A DNA stretch of 64,000 bases from Verrucomicrobiota bacterium (GTDB taxonomy: Bacteria > Verrucomicrobiota > Verrucomicrobiia > Limisphaerales > J093). The notes below the pieces were generated by a model. That model ran no database searches. It saw only the letters and a list, made by a program, of their open reading frames with translations, and was not told where the DNA came from. Of the stretch, positions 46,763 through 55,355 are shown piece by piece; within the stretch, counting starts at the first letter, position 1; each line of letters opens with the position of its first letter. The position numbers were made by a program, and so were the translations under genes. The stretch spans positions 32,609 through 96,608 of the forward strand of contig JAKQDD010000213.1 in NCBI GenBank assembly GCA_029556615.1, written 5' to 3'.

Positions 46763-49045
46763 TCACCGGCTCGGTTCCGCACGCCGACGATAGTCCTCGA
46801 TCTGCCGGACGAGGCTCGCCGCGAGCTGGGTGTCGCCGCAGGCCCTGGCCAGTTCGAGGGCGCGCTCCGCGCTCGCCACCGCCGGCAACCACCGGTCGCG
46901 CCCGGCCAGACTGGCAGCCAGCATCGCGTGCAGGTCCGGCGAAACATCCAGCCCCGGTTGCCCCGCAGTCGCCACCGCAAAATGCCGCAGGGCGTCGTCC
47001 GGCTTGTCCTGGGCGGCCAGGGCCAGCGCCGTCAGGTAGTTCGCCCGCGGATGCCGGTCCTCGCCCTGCCGCACCTCGGCCAGGATCGGGAGCGCCCTCT
47101 CCACCTCGCCATTGGCCAGCAACGCATCGGCAAGGGAACAGCGCAGGTCAGCGGGATTGTAGCGCCGATCAAACCCTCGCGGCAGCAACCGCACCGCTTC
47201 GGCGAGCTCGGAGATCGCCCCTTCGATGTCGCCCCGGTGCCGCAGCGCCATCCCCAGATCGTAGTGCGCACAGCCGTCCCGGGGATCGAGCCGCAGCGCC
47301 TCGGTGGTATGGGCAAGACCCTGCACGTCGTCTTGCTTCACGTGGTACAGCAGGAAACCGAGGCGCTGGTGGGCCTGCACGTTCCTCGGGTTGATGGCCA
47401 GCGCTTTCTCATACTCCGCGATCGCCCGGTCGTGGTCGCCCATGACCTCGAGCACGTAGGCCGCCCGAGCGTGCGAGACGTCGTTCAGGAAAGCCTCGCG
47501 GATCCGCACAATCGCATCGGACGGCGCATGGACGAACTCAGGGATGTTGGCGGCCCGGTCCGGGCCGGTGAACCGCGAGAGCCGGATGGGCGGCGTGCTC
47601 GAACCCTGTTCGTCGATGTGTGTCAGATACAGCTGCGTGTAAACCGAGTCCGCCTTGGACGCGAACACGAGCCAGCGGCTGTTGGGCGACCAACTGTGCC
47701 ACGAGTTCATCCGGACCGTGTTGCAGGACAGCCTCCGCGCCTCGCCCCCCCCGGCGGGGATGATGTACAGCTCGCTGTCCGGTTGCAGCAGCATGTAGCT
47801 GCGCGCCTGGCAAAAGATGAGCCAGCGGCCGTCCGGTGAATACCGGGGGAAGAAGTTGCTGCGCCCGTTGCGCGAGGCGCCCGCCAGCGGCTCGGCCCTG
47901 CCGCCGCGCCCCCCCGAGTACGGCACTCGATAAAGATCAAACCGGAATTCCTTGCCCTCGCGCAAGAACTCCGCGCAGTCCTCCTCGCTCAAGAGCAGTT
48001 TGCCCTCCGCCTCGAGGTTCCGCAACCGGTACGCCGGCGCACGCGCAAAGACCACCGTTTGACCGTCCGGGCTCCAGACCGGATTGCTCTGCACATACGC
48101 CGGATCATCGGCACCCGGCAGCGACTCGAAGGTCCGAGTCTCACGGTCGTACACAGCCAGGATCCCCTGGATCGGGAAAAACAACTGGGAAAACGCGAGA
48201 TCGGGCTTCGGCACGAAGACCGACTTGTCCTTGACCGTGCTGATCACCGCCCGCCCGTCGGGCGAGACCTGGGACAACAGGCCGAACGTCTGCCGGCGGT
48301 CCTCGGGCCGAAAGGCATCCCAGGTGAACACATCCTCGGCCGAAAGCACCATCTCCCGGGCCACAGCCGTCACCACATACGACCCCTTGTTGTTCGCATA
48401 GTCCACGTCCATCCCCAAAACGCGGCCATCCCTCGAGAACGAATGGCAGTTGCCGCACACCGGCAGATGCTCCAGCACCACCCGCGGCGGATTCGGATCG
48501 CTGACCGCGCCAAACCGCCAACGGATCCGCGTCGGGTCCTTCACCGCCTCGAAGAACGGGAGGTTCACCTCCCGGTAGAACAGCGGCGCTCCCACCGGAT
48601 CCTCCGAGGTCCGGATCCGAATCCTCCCCTCGGACCGCACACGCACCGGCAATCCCCGCTCGAGCCCGCATATCGTCACCGTCGCCTCCTTGCCCACCGC
48701 CCGCGATTTGATCTCCTCCCACGCCCCCGCCTCCGGTGTCCATTCCGGACGCCGACTGAAGATCGCGCGCCGCTCGCCCCCGTCGCCGAACTCGAACACC
48801 ACGAGCCAAAGGCCCACGCCGGGCGCGTGCTCCTCCCAGTCGAACGCGCAAGGGGCGATGTCCCGCGGGAACAACGTCCCGTCGAGCGGCTGACGCAAGT
48901 TCAGCGGTGCCTTGTCCGTCGCCGCTCTCGCCGCAGCCAGAACCGCCTCGACCGAGGGTTGTCTCGAGCACCCCGCCTCGAACAGGAGCATCAGCCCGAC
49001 GACCACCGCCGCAGCCGCCATCTCGAGAATCCCATCGCTCCGCAT
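46763..49045 (-). CDS. Lipoprotein with CxxCH, PD40 propeller and TPR domains
   Basis: 760 residues from the ATG at 49045, which gives a lipoprotein signal (AAAAVVVGLMLLFEAGC). A longer frame starts at 49078, and further upstream the frame runs into B and C repeat DNA. After ~220 residues comes LPVCGNCHSFSRDGRVLGMD, with a CxxCH haem-like motif. PD40/TolB-like propeller blades follow (LLSQVSPDGRAVIST, SNPVWSPDGQTVVFAR, FFPRYSPDGRWLIFCQ, SWSPNSRWLVFASKAD), then from ~550 TPRs (YEKALAINPRNVQAHQRLGF, ALRLDPRDGCAHYDLG). Lone CxxCH motifs in such proteins may bind haem c, but this needs the cytochrome maturation system, which is not visible here. It probably works at the envelope as a sensor or scaffold. 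Confidence 0.85.
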   Translation of the reverse strand: MRSDGILEMAAAAVVVGLMLLFEAGCSRQPSVEAVLAAARAATDKAPLNLRQPLDGTLFPRDIAPCAFDWEEHAPGVGLWLVVFEFGDGGERRAIFSRRPEWTPEAGAWEEIKSRAVGKEATVTICGLERGLPVRVRSEGRIRIRTSEDPVGAPLFYREVNLPFFEAVKDPTRIRWRFGAVSDPNPPRVVLEHLPVCGNCHSFSRDGRVLGMDVDYANNKGSYVVTAVAREMVLSAEDVFTWDAFRPEDRRQTFGLLSQVSPDGRAVISTVKDKSVFVPKPDLAFSQLFFPIQGILAVYDRETRTFESLPGADDPAYVQSNPVWSPDGQTVVFARAPAYRLRNLEAEGKLLLSEEDCAEFLREGKEFRFDLYRVPYSGGRGGRAEPLAGASRNGRSNFFPRYSPDGRWLIFCQARSYMLLQPDSELYIIPAGGGEARRLSCNTVRMNSWHSWSPNSRWLVFASKADSVYTQLYLTHIDEQGSSTPPIRLSRFTGPDRAANIPEFVHAPSDAIVRIREAFLNDVSHARAAYVLEVMGDHDRAIAEYEKALAINPRNVQAHQRLGFLLYHVKQDDVQGLAHTTEALRLDPRDGCAHYDLGMALRHRGDIEGAISELAEAVRLLPRGFDRRYNPADLRCSLADALLANGEVERALPILAEVRQGEDRHPRANYLTALALAAQDKPDDALRHFAVATAGQPGLDVSPDLHAMLAASLAGRDRWLPAVASAERALELARACGDTQLAASLVRQIEDYRRRAEPSR

Positions 49046-49144
49046 ACGCACCAGGGCCGGAGCATAGGTCAACCCCATGAAGCCGCCAAGAGCGTTGCGC
49101 GAACCCGGATCCTCGCCCGTCTTCCGCCGCTGTGAAGATCGCTG

Positions 49145-49230
49145 GCTAGCGAGGCGCGCCTCAGACCCAGTCGAGTCCTCAGGTTCATGAAGACCCTGCA
49201 AGGGACGCTTGCGCGCGGATTTGGGGCGAA
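49145..49230. repeat. Joined B and C repeats
   Basis: On the minus strand a C core (AAATCCGCGCGCAAGCGTCC) runs directly into a B copy (GGGTCTTCATGAACCTGAGG...GCGCCTCGCTAGC). Elsewhere B follows A, so this looks like a recombinant or composite arrangement. It lies just upstream of the PD40/TPR lipoprotein. Confidence 0.65.
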
Positions 49231-49294
49231 CCGGTTTTTGCTGCGGCGCGCTGGGGACAGCGCGCCCTACCCGACGCACCGACGCACCGGCCCC

Positions 49295-50155
49295 TCACGG
49301 CTTGGGCCGAAGACGTTCGATGTTCTTCTCGATGTCGGGCCCGAGGTCTTCCTGGATGAAATAGGCGTCCCGATCGCCGCCGGGGCTCCAGCTGTGTATG
49401 AACAACATCCGCTCGTACTTCACCCAGCGAGCGGAACCGTCCATCGTCAGCATATTCCCCCCGTCAGGCTTCTTGCCGACCCGACGGTGGGGCGGCATGT
49501 CCTTGAACGCGCTATCCCGACCGCCACCCCAGACGCCGTCGATCTTCATGATCGCATCCGCCGCGAGTGTCCATGTGGGCTGTGACGTCGACGCCTTGAT
49601 CGGGCTCCGGGACTTGAACGACCCGGCCGGGTTCTTCCAGGTGGCAATCCCGCCATAGTACTGATACCCAATCACCCATTGGTCGTAGTCCGCCTCGTAC
49701 GTCGGAAAGGTCGGCCGGTTGGGGCATGTCCAGATCGAGCCCGTGGACTTGTTGGTCGTGATCGCCAGCCCGATCGTCGCCGCTGCGCCTCGCTCCGGAG
49801 GGTTCAGACAGATCTGAACCTCGCCGTAGCGCGCCTCGATGACCTTGTCCTCGTTGTCCCCGGCGTACACGGTCATGCCGATGCCGATCTGCCGCAGGTT
49901 GTTCAAACAGGTCGCTCGCTTCCCCTTCTCCTTGGCCCGCGCAAGCGCCGGCAAAAGCATGCCCGCCAGAATTGCTATGATCGCAATGACGACCAGCAAC
50001 TCGATGAGGGTGAACCCTTGGACTCCGATCAGGGCAGCCCTTCGACTTCGCTCAGGGCAGGGCCTTCGACTTCGCTCAGGGCAGGGCCTTCCTTCGGCTT
50101 CGCCGCCCCTCCCCCGAACGGCAGGCCCGGAACCGCCTGATGGTTGCTGGTTCAT
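49295..50155 (-). CDS. Pseudopilin-like protein with a repeat-expanded leader
   Basis: 286 residues. The canonical prepilin site (VQGFTLIELLVVIAIIAILA) is preceded by an unusually long leader of ~47 residues. The leader contains PCPERSRR twice, encoded by a 24-bp tandem repeat at 50038-50085. The mature part matches verrucomicrobial pseudopilin-like proteins: CLNNLRQIGIGMTVYAGDNED, TCPNRPTFPTYEADY, NMLTMDGSARWVKYERML. Whether such a leader is still cut by prepilin peptidase is unclear; a shorter start was not found downstream before the helix. It lies behind the terminator of the LamG gene. Confidence 0.82.
   Translation of the reverse strand: MNQQPSGGSGPAVRGRGGEAEGRPCPERSRRPCPERSRRAALIGVQGFTLIELLVVIAIIAILAGMLLPALARAKEKGKRATCLNNLRQIGIGMTVYAGDNEDKVIEARYGEVQICLNPPERGAAATIGLAITTNKSTGSIWTCPNRPTFPTYEADYDQWVIGYQYYGGIATWKNPAGSFKSRSPIKASTSQPTWTLAADAIMKIDGVWGGGRDSAFKDMPPHRRVGKKPDGGNMLTMDGSARWVKYERMLFIHSWSPGGDRDAYFIQEDLGPDIEKNIERLRPKP
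50038..50085. repeat. 24-bp tandem repeat (CCTTCGACTTCGCTCAGGGC type)
   Basis: Two 24-bp copies in tandem, differing at the first base, lie in frame in the pseudopilin leader and encode PCPERSRR twice. The sequence resembles the widespread CTTCGAC...GCTCAGG short repeat found scattered in many bacterial genomes. Confidence 0.75.
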
Positions 50156-50163
50156 AGGCGAAC

Positions 50164-50193
50164 GGCGTCTGGCCCCGCGAAGGGCCAGACGCC
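50164..50193 (-). terminator. Terminator hairpin after the two-LamG gene
   Basis: GGCGTCTGGCCC (50164-50175) and GGGCCAGACGCC (50182-50193) form a perfect 12-bp stem with a six-base loop. It sits 12 bp after the stop of the minus-strand LamG gene. Confidence 0.7.
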
Positions 50194-50204
50194 GCCTCCA
50201 ACGG

Positions 50205-53132
50205 TTAGCGGACCACGCGGTAGAACGTCGCGCCCGCATCCAGCGTCGGCCGGTACGGCGACGTGATGCCGCTATCGAGCCGATCCCACGGACCCATGAT
50301 GCTGCCGGCGGCTTCGAGAGCGCCGCCGCTCCACGTCACTTCCACCTCGCCGCCGACCTTCGCGATCGCAACCGTCGGCGGCCCCCCGGTGTTGAACGGC
50401 GCCGGTTCCGTGGCGTTGTAGCCCGACTTGCTGATGAAGAAGTCGTCGAACCAGATGCTGCTCGCCGCGTTGTTGCCGGTGACAATCAGCTTGTTCAGGT
50501 TCGGCATCATCGGCCCCAACACCGGATCCGGGGTCACCGGATCGCGATCGCTCATGTAATCCTGGAACAACAGCGTCCGCTCGGCGTCGCCGTCCTTCTT
50601 GATGTAGACCGAGAACACGTCGTTGACGAGCGGATCCAGCAGCGGGGTGTTCTTGATGTCGATCCAGATTGCGTAGAGCGCCCCCGTCTCGAGGGGATCT
50701 GCCGCGTACTCGATCGTCCCGCCCACGCCGGGTATCACGCCCAGGAACCACGGCGGCGCCGCCGTGTCGAAGTTCGGATGGACGGCCGGCCCGATGTTGT
50801 CGTCGGCATCCCCGTGATTGCGGATGTTCTTGTCCGTGAGCCCCACCACCTGCCGGAAGGCCGACGTCGGGTTCTCACGCACCAACATCCGGAAAAAGAG
50901 CGTCCGCTCCTGACCCTCAGTCACCTCGAGGGATCCCATCGGGAGCAACGTGCCCGTGCTCGCAGTCCGCATCAGGCGGTTGCCGTTCAAGTCCTCGATC
51001 CGGGCGATGCTCCCGCCGGTGTCACTCCACCAACCCGTCCCCGCCAGCGGACCGACCGCGTATTCGTCGAAGGTGTCCAACGCCGTCCAATTGGCGGCAA
51101 CGCCGGTGAGCACGGTGATCGTGACATTGGCGGTGACCTCTTCCGTCCCCCGCTTCACCGTCAGCTTATAGGTGGTGGTGGCTGCCGGCGTCACGGTGGC
51201 CGTCCCCGCACCCGCGGTCGTCGACGCCGTCACGTCGCCCACGCCGTTGTCGATGACGATCTGCGTCGCCGACTTGCTCACATCCCAGGCGAGGACCACC
51301 GAGTCCCCCTGCACCACCGACGGCATGCTCGAACTGAAGCTGGCAACCGCCAAGGGCGGCAGATTCGCCGGCGGCGTCGGCATCGCCTCGGTCGCCAGCA
51401 GCATCGCTTCACCCGCCGTCAATGCCCGCTGCCACACGACCACGTCGTCAATCTCCCCCGTGTACCACGCCGATGCCGTGTTGCGCAGGATCCCCCCAAT
51501 CGTCGTCGTGTTCAGCGTCAGCGGACGCACCGGCCGCGCCGGATTGGCGTCCAGCACGCCGTCGATGAAGACATTGCCCACCAGCGAGCCGCCAAGTTCC
51601 TGTTGGGTGTAGAGGATGTGGTGCCACACGCCGTCAAACGCAACGCCAACCGTGTGCTGATGATCGCTCGTGACATTGCCATCGGACCGGATGTACGTGT
51701 CCACGGTCCCGTCCGGAGCCGTGCTGCTGTTGTGCGTCCCGATGTTAAACAATGGCGTCGTGTTGGTCGTCCAGCCCTCCGAGAAAACGCGCCGGTCCGT
51801 CTGCAGAATTGTGCCGTCGTCGGCCCGGACAACGCCTTTGACCCACAGCGACACGGAGAACTCGTTGAACTGGTTGATCGGAAGAAGTTCCCCCTCGTTG
51901 TCAATCCGGCTCAGCATCGTCTGACGCGCAGCGTCAAAATGCATGCAGTTGCCCCATTTGCCCGCTACCAGATCCGATGCCGACAGGTTCACCAGCGTCA
52001 TGTCGTAGCTGTTGACAAGGTCGGGCGTCTTCGTGCCCTGCACCTCGTCCAACCGCCACAGCGCCACCACCTGGTTCGTCAGGCTCGAGGCCTGCTCGCT
52101 GACCACCAGTGCCGCCGATGCCTCGACCGCGCCTTCGGTGTTCTCAGCACGCAGCAGGTATTCACCCGAGTCCGTCGTCTGCAACCCTGTCAGCGTCAGC
52201 GTCGTGGCGGTGGCATCGGCGATCGCTTCGCCGCCCTTGAGCCACTGATAGGTCAGCGGACGCACGCCTCCCACCGCCGCGGTCAGCGTGTAGCGGTCAC
52301 CCACGCGCAGGTTGTCGGCCCCAACCGGAGCCACGTTCACAAACGGCCCCAGAGCCGGCACCGGCGTGGCAATGCCGTTGTTCATCACGTCCTGGACCTC
52401 CGCCTGGGTCAACGCGCGCTCCCAGATCGCCACCTCGTCAATGGTCCCGGCAAACCGGGCCCCGATGTTCGACCCGCCCGCGCCACGCACGATGCCGCCA
52501 ATCGACGTCGTGTCCTGAATCGGGTTCGCCTCCCGGGCGTACGTCCGGGTCAGATCCACCACGCCATCGATGTAGAGGGTCAACGCCCCGTTGGCCTCGA
52601 CCAGCGCCACGTGATGCCACGTGCCGTCGTATGCCGTCCCCGGGGAGTGAATGTGGTTCAATTGCACCCCGGCGGTGCTGTTCCGGAAGAAGAGATCCAC
52701 CGTGCCATCCGCCCCCGTGTTGTGGGTCCCGATGTTCACCAGCGGATCGTTGTCCCCCAGTTCGCAGTTGCTCTCCGAGAACACACGACGGTCGCTCTGG
52801 CCGGCCGCGCCCTTGACCCAGAACATCACCGTGTAATAACGGCTCTTCGAGACCGGCAGCCGCTCATCCGGGTCATACGACGTCCGATAGGCCACCGTGG
52901 TCGTCCCATCGAACTGGATCGCGTTCCCCCGTTTGCCGGCCACCACCATCGACGGATCGATCCCGACCAGGACCAGGTCGTAGTTCGAAACCACGTCGAC
53001 CGTGTTGAACCAGTCGGCGGTGATCTCGTCCAACGGCCAATACGAGACCAGGCCCAAACGCACGTCCGCAGCGAGCACGGTTGCGCCCGCCGCGATCGCC
53101 GCAGCGGCGCACAGATACTTGGGTGTTTTCAT
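50205..53132 (-). CDS. Exported protein with two LamG domains and an Ig-like domain
   Basis: 975 residues. Signal peptide MKTPKYLCAAAAIAAGATVLAA. LamG/concanavalin-like domain 1 spans ~25-245 (GLVSYWPLDE, GTWHHVALVEANGALTLYIDG, GTIDEVAIWERALT) and domain 2 spans ~355-605 (VALWRLDE, GVWHHILYT, GEIDDVVVWQRALT). Between them (~255-345) is an Ig-like domain (YTLTAAVGGVRPLTYQWLKGG, DSGEYLLRAEN). A further beta region follows. The C-terminus (VEVTWSGGALEAAGS... ending ATFYRVVR) is the shared (F/Y)YRL domain. These proteins usually bind glycans or other surface ligands. A 7-bp stem hairpin (53179-53197) lies in the leader. It has its own terminator and appears monocistronic. Confidence 0.88.
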   Translation of the reverse strand: MKTPKYLCAAAAIAAGATVLAADVRLGLVSYWPLDEITADWFNTVDVVSNYDLVLVGIDPSMVVAGKRGNAIQFDGTTTVAYRTSYDPDERLPVSKSRYYTVMFWVKGAAGQSDRRVFSESNCELGDNDPLVNIGTHNTGADGTVDLFFRNSTAGVQLNHIHSPGTAYDGTWHHVALVEANGALTLYIDGVVDLTRTYAREANPIQDTTSIGGIVRGAGGSNIGARFAGTIDEVAIWERALTQAEVQDVMNNGIATPVPALGPFVNVAPVGADNLRVGDRYTLTAAVGGVRPLTYQWLKGGEAIADATATTLTLTGLQTTDSGEYLLRAENTEGAVEASAALVVSEQASSLTNQVVALWRLDEVQGTKTPDLVNSYDMTLVNLSASDLVAGKWGNCMHFDAARQTMLSRIDNEGELLPINQFNEFSVSLWVKGVVRADDGTILQTDRRVFSEGWTTNTTPLFNIGTHNSSTAPDGTVDTYIRSDGNVTSDHQHTVGVAFDGVWHHILYTQQELGGSLVGNVFIDGVLDANPARPVRPLTLNTTTIGGILRNTASAWYTGEIDDVVVWQRALTAGEAMLLATEAMPTPPANLPPLAVASFSSSMPSVVQGDSVVLAWDVSKSATQIVIDNGVGDVTASTTAGAGTATVTPAATTTYKLTVKRGTEEVTANVTITVLTGVAANWTALDTFDEYAVGPLAGTGWWSDTGGSIARIEDLNGNRLMRTASTGTLLPMGSLEVTEGQERTLFFRMLVRENPTSAFRQVVGLTDKNIRNHGDADDNIGPAVHPNFDTAAPPWFLGVIPGVGGTIEYAADPLETGALYAIWIDIKNTPLLDPLVNDVFSVYIKKDGDAERTLLFQDYMSDRDPVTPDPVLGPMMPNLNKLIVTGNNAASSIWFDDFFISKSGYNATEPAPFNTGGPPTVAIAKVGGEVEVTWSGGALEAAGSIMGPWDRLDSGITSPYRPTLDAGATFYRVVR

Positions 53133-53580
53133 GGTTGGTTTCTTCTCTGAACTCTCTTCGCATCACGAACAGAATCGAGTCGGGTTCGTCACCCGACAGT
53201 CCTTTCATGGCTACGCCCCTCACCATAGCCGGTTCACCCCCCGTGGCAAGCACGGATCGCAAGCCCAAATCCGCGCGTAAGCGTCCCCTGCTCCTCAACC
53301 TCCTGGGCTGGACCAGGCTTGGTCCTGTAGCCGCCCGCGGTGAGGGCGGCTCGAGGACTGTTCGCGTCTTCCCCCGCACCCGCCGCGCTCAACGCCCGCG
53401 GCTACAGCCTGGGCGAAGGTGATTGGTCACCCCGCGACCAGGGACTGGGGGAGTGCCGCACCGATTCAGGGCGGGACGCAGATTGGGCGGCGGGTGGACA
53501 AGGCAACTGCGGACAGAGAAATCGACTTCCGGCGCCCTCACTTCGCGCGCCACAGCGCCAGCGCAGCGTGGCGACCGGCC
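53133..53580. other. 448-bp intergenic region with a C repeat and an inverted repeat
   Basis: No convincing gene. It contains the leader of the LamG gene, a C copy at 53262-53316 (CCCAAATCCGCGCGTAAGCG, then CAACCTCCTGGGCTGGACC) and a perfect 10-bp inverted repeat CTGTAGCCGC (53325-53334) / GCGGCTACAG (53398-53407). The 10-mer is also found at 3412-3421. Confidence 0.6.
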
Positions 53581-54429
53581 TCACCGCCGGAGCCGGACGC
53601 GGACAAAACGCAGCCGGCGGCACAGCGCCGCGGCCAGGCAAACAACGGCCAGCACGGGCACCGCTGCCGCCGGTTCCGGAACGACCCAATACGTGTCGAA
53701 CGTGATGGTCTCGGCGTTGTTCGCGCCGAAAATGGCCGTGCCAAGCATCTCGACCGGCGGGTGCGCGCTTGTCGCGAAGATCGTTTCTTCGAGCGTCTCG
53801 CCGGTGTCGAGGTTCTTCACCGACAGCGAGTACTGGGTGACTCCGCCCGAAGGCTGCCAGCTCACCGAGTACTCGAGCGTCGTTCCTATCCAATCGCGCC
53901 CACCCAGATAAACGTAGCCGGAATCCGGATCGAGCGAATAGCAGATGCCCTGCTCGCCCGTGTAGGGGTCGTCGTTGAACCCGAAGCGGAGGAGTTCGCT
54001 CTCCGTGAAGAGCCACAAGCCGTCGCTCGAGGTCTTCAAAGACCTCAGGTTGAAGCCGGAGAAGCCCGAATCGAAGATGTTGGCGACGTTATGCGCGGCC
54101 AGAAAGGTCCACGTCCCGACGGGCACAGGCTGTTCGAGCCCCCGGCCGACCATCTGGGTGCCATTCATGCCCCACGAAGAAGCGCCTTCGATCGCGGGTT
54201 GCTCGGGGTGAAATGGCTGTCCGGCCAAGTAGCTTGCCCCATCTGCCGTGGAGCCTTTTTCGAGCAGAATCCACGCATCGAATCCGTTGCCTGCGTTGAC
54301 GCCGATGTACTGCCCCAATGAATAGTCGTCGTCATCCGCGTCGTCCTTCCACGAAAACGCGCCGGCGCAGACCGAGGCCGCGGAGGCTGACAGGGCGGCG
54401 GCCAGGACGATGGCGAGCGTGACGTTCAT
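53581..54429 (-). CDS. PEP-CTERM protein, last gene of the giant-protein operon
   Basis: 282 residues. Signal peptide (MNVTLAIVLAAALSASAAS), then an acidic stretch (WKDDADDDDYSLGQYIG) and a beta-rich middle (YVYLGGRDWIGTTLEYSVSW). The C-terminus is a PEP-CTERM signal: VVPEPAAAVPVLAVVCLAAALC and a highly basic end. Exosortase-type processing at the envelope is expected for such tails. The start overlaps the stop of the gene upstream by four bases, so the two are translationally coupled. Function unknown. Confidence 0.82.
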   Translation of the reverse strand: MNVTLAIVLAAALSASAASVCAGAFSWKDDADDDDYSLGQYIGVNAGNGFDAWILLEKGSTADGASYLAGQPFHPEQPAIEGASSWGMNGTQMVGRGLEQPVPVGTWTFLAAHNVANIFDSGFSGFNLRSLKTSSDGLWLFTESELLRFGFNDDPYTGEQGICYSLDPDSGYVYLGGRDWIGTTLEYSVSWQPSGGVTQYSLSVKNLDTGETLEETIFATSAHPPVEMLGTAIFGANNAETITFDTYWVVPEPAAAVPVLAVVCLAAALCRRLRFVRVRLRR

Positions 54430-55268
54430 TCGGCGACCAGGCGGTAAAAGCGCGTGGGTTCCCCGATGGGGGTATAGACCGAGAACCAGCCGCCATCACC
54501 TTCGGCCGGCGTCGTTTGGAGCGGGCCGGTATCGCTCAACGAAAACGCGCACGCCTGCCAGTCGCTCCCGTTGAGATCCGCGGCGCAACGGACGCTGTAC
54601 GTCTTGCCAGGCACGCTCAGGAACGTGAGACGCAGCCGTCCACCGCCCGCCGGGATGAGTTCCTCGACGAGCAGAGCATCGTAGTCCAGGAATGCGAACG
54701 TGCCAGCCCGATACTCCTCGAGGTTGGACATGCCATCACCGTCAAAGTCATCGCCGCCATCAACGTCCCAAAGACCGCCCAGCGCGCCGTCCGACCAGGC
54801 AATCAGCTCCCATTCCCAGAGGTCCGGTAGGCCGTCGCCATCGTCATCCCGGGCTGCAGTGACATTGAGCAGCATGAGGTCGCCTGGTTGGCCCACCGGG
54901 GGCACGGTGGCGCTCTCGAGGATCGTCTTCTCGCCCTCGCCGTCGCTCACAACAATCGAGACGCGGTCGCCGGTGCGCAGGGCGCGGTTCGAGTAGGGCT
55001 TGGTCCCGCGGCCGTCATCCAAGTGGACATAAAGGGCGAAATTCACGCCGGGGGCGAGCGAACCGCGGATCGTCTGCCGGGCGACTTCGTTGGTGCCATG
55101 ACGCAGGATGACGTTGGCGTTCTCGCGGTAGGGCAGGCCGAAGCCGTCGCGGGCCTGGCCATAGAAGACGCACAGGGGTTGGGGCACGCCGCCGTGGCCC
55201 GGTGACGCGAGAAGCGCCACGCCCAAGCCGAGCCCGAGCAGCGTCGAATGACGATGGCAGTTCTTCAT
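54426..55268 (-). CDS. Exported protein with calcium-loop repeats and an FYRL C-terminus
   Basis: 280 residues. Signal peptide MKNCHRHSTLLGLGLGVALLAS. An N-terminal beta domain (FYGQARDGFGLPYRENANVIL) is followed by two thrombospondin-type/EF-like calcium loops at ~165-215 (DDDGDGLPDLWEWELI and DFDGDGMSNLEEYRAGT), the common verrucomicrobial arrangement. The last ~70 residues (LRLTFLSVPGKTYSVRCAAD... ending FYRLVAE) are the shared C-terminal domain. It lies 87 bp after the giant LamG gene and overlaps the PEP-CTERM gene, so it is probably the middle gene of a three-gene operon. Confidence 0.82.
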   Translation of the reverse strand: MKNCHRHSTLLGLGLGVALLASPGHGGVPQPLCVFYGQARDGFGLPYRENANVILRHGTNEVARQTIRGSLAPGVNFALYVHLDDGRGTKPYSNRALRTGDRVSIVVSDGEGEKTILESATVPPVGQPGDLMLLNVTAARDDDGDGLPDLWEWELIAWSDGALGGLWDVDGGDDFDGDGMSNLEEYRAGTFAFLDYDALLVEELIPAGGGRLRLTFLSVPGKTYSVRCAADLNGSDWQACAFSLSDTGPLQTTPAEGDGGWFSVYTPIGEPTRFYRLVAE

Positions 55269-55355
55269 AGTGACGTACTCTGTAACATGTCGGGTCCTTG
55301 CGCCTGGTCTTCCATTCTCGTTTCTCGATGCTACACTCAACTCGCGTCCCCCCCG

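Noticed and set aside
49079..49279. N-terminal extension of the PD40/TPR lipoprotein frame
   Set aside because: It translates the B and C repeats; the lipoprotein signal lies downstream.
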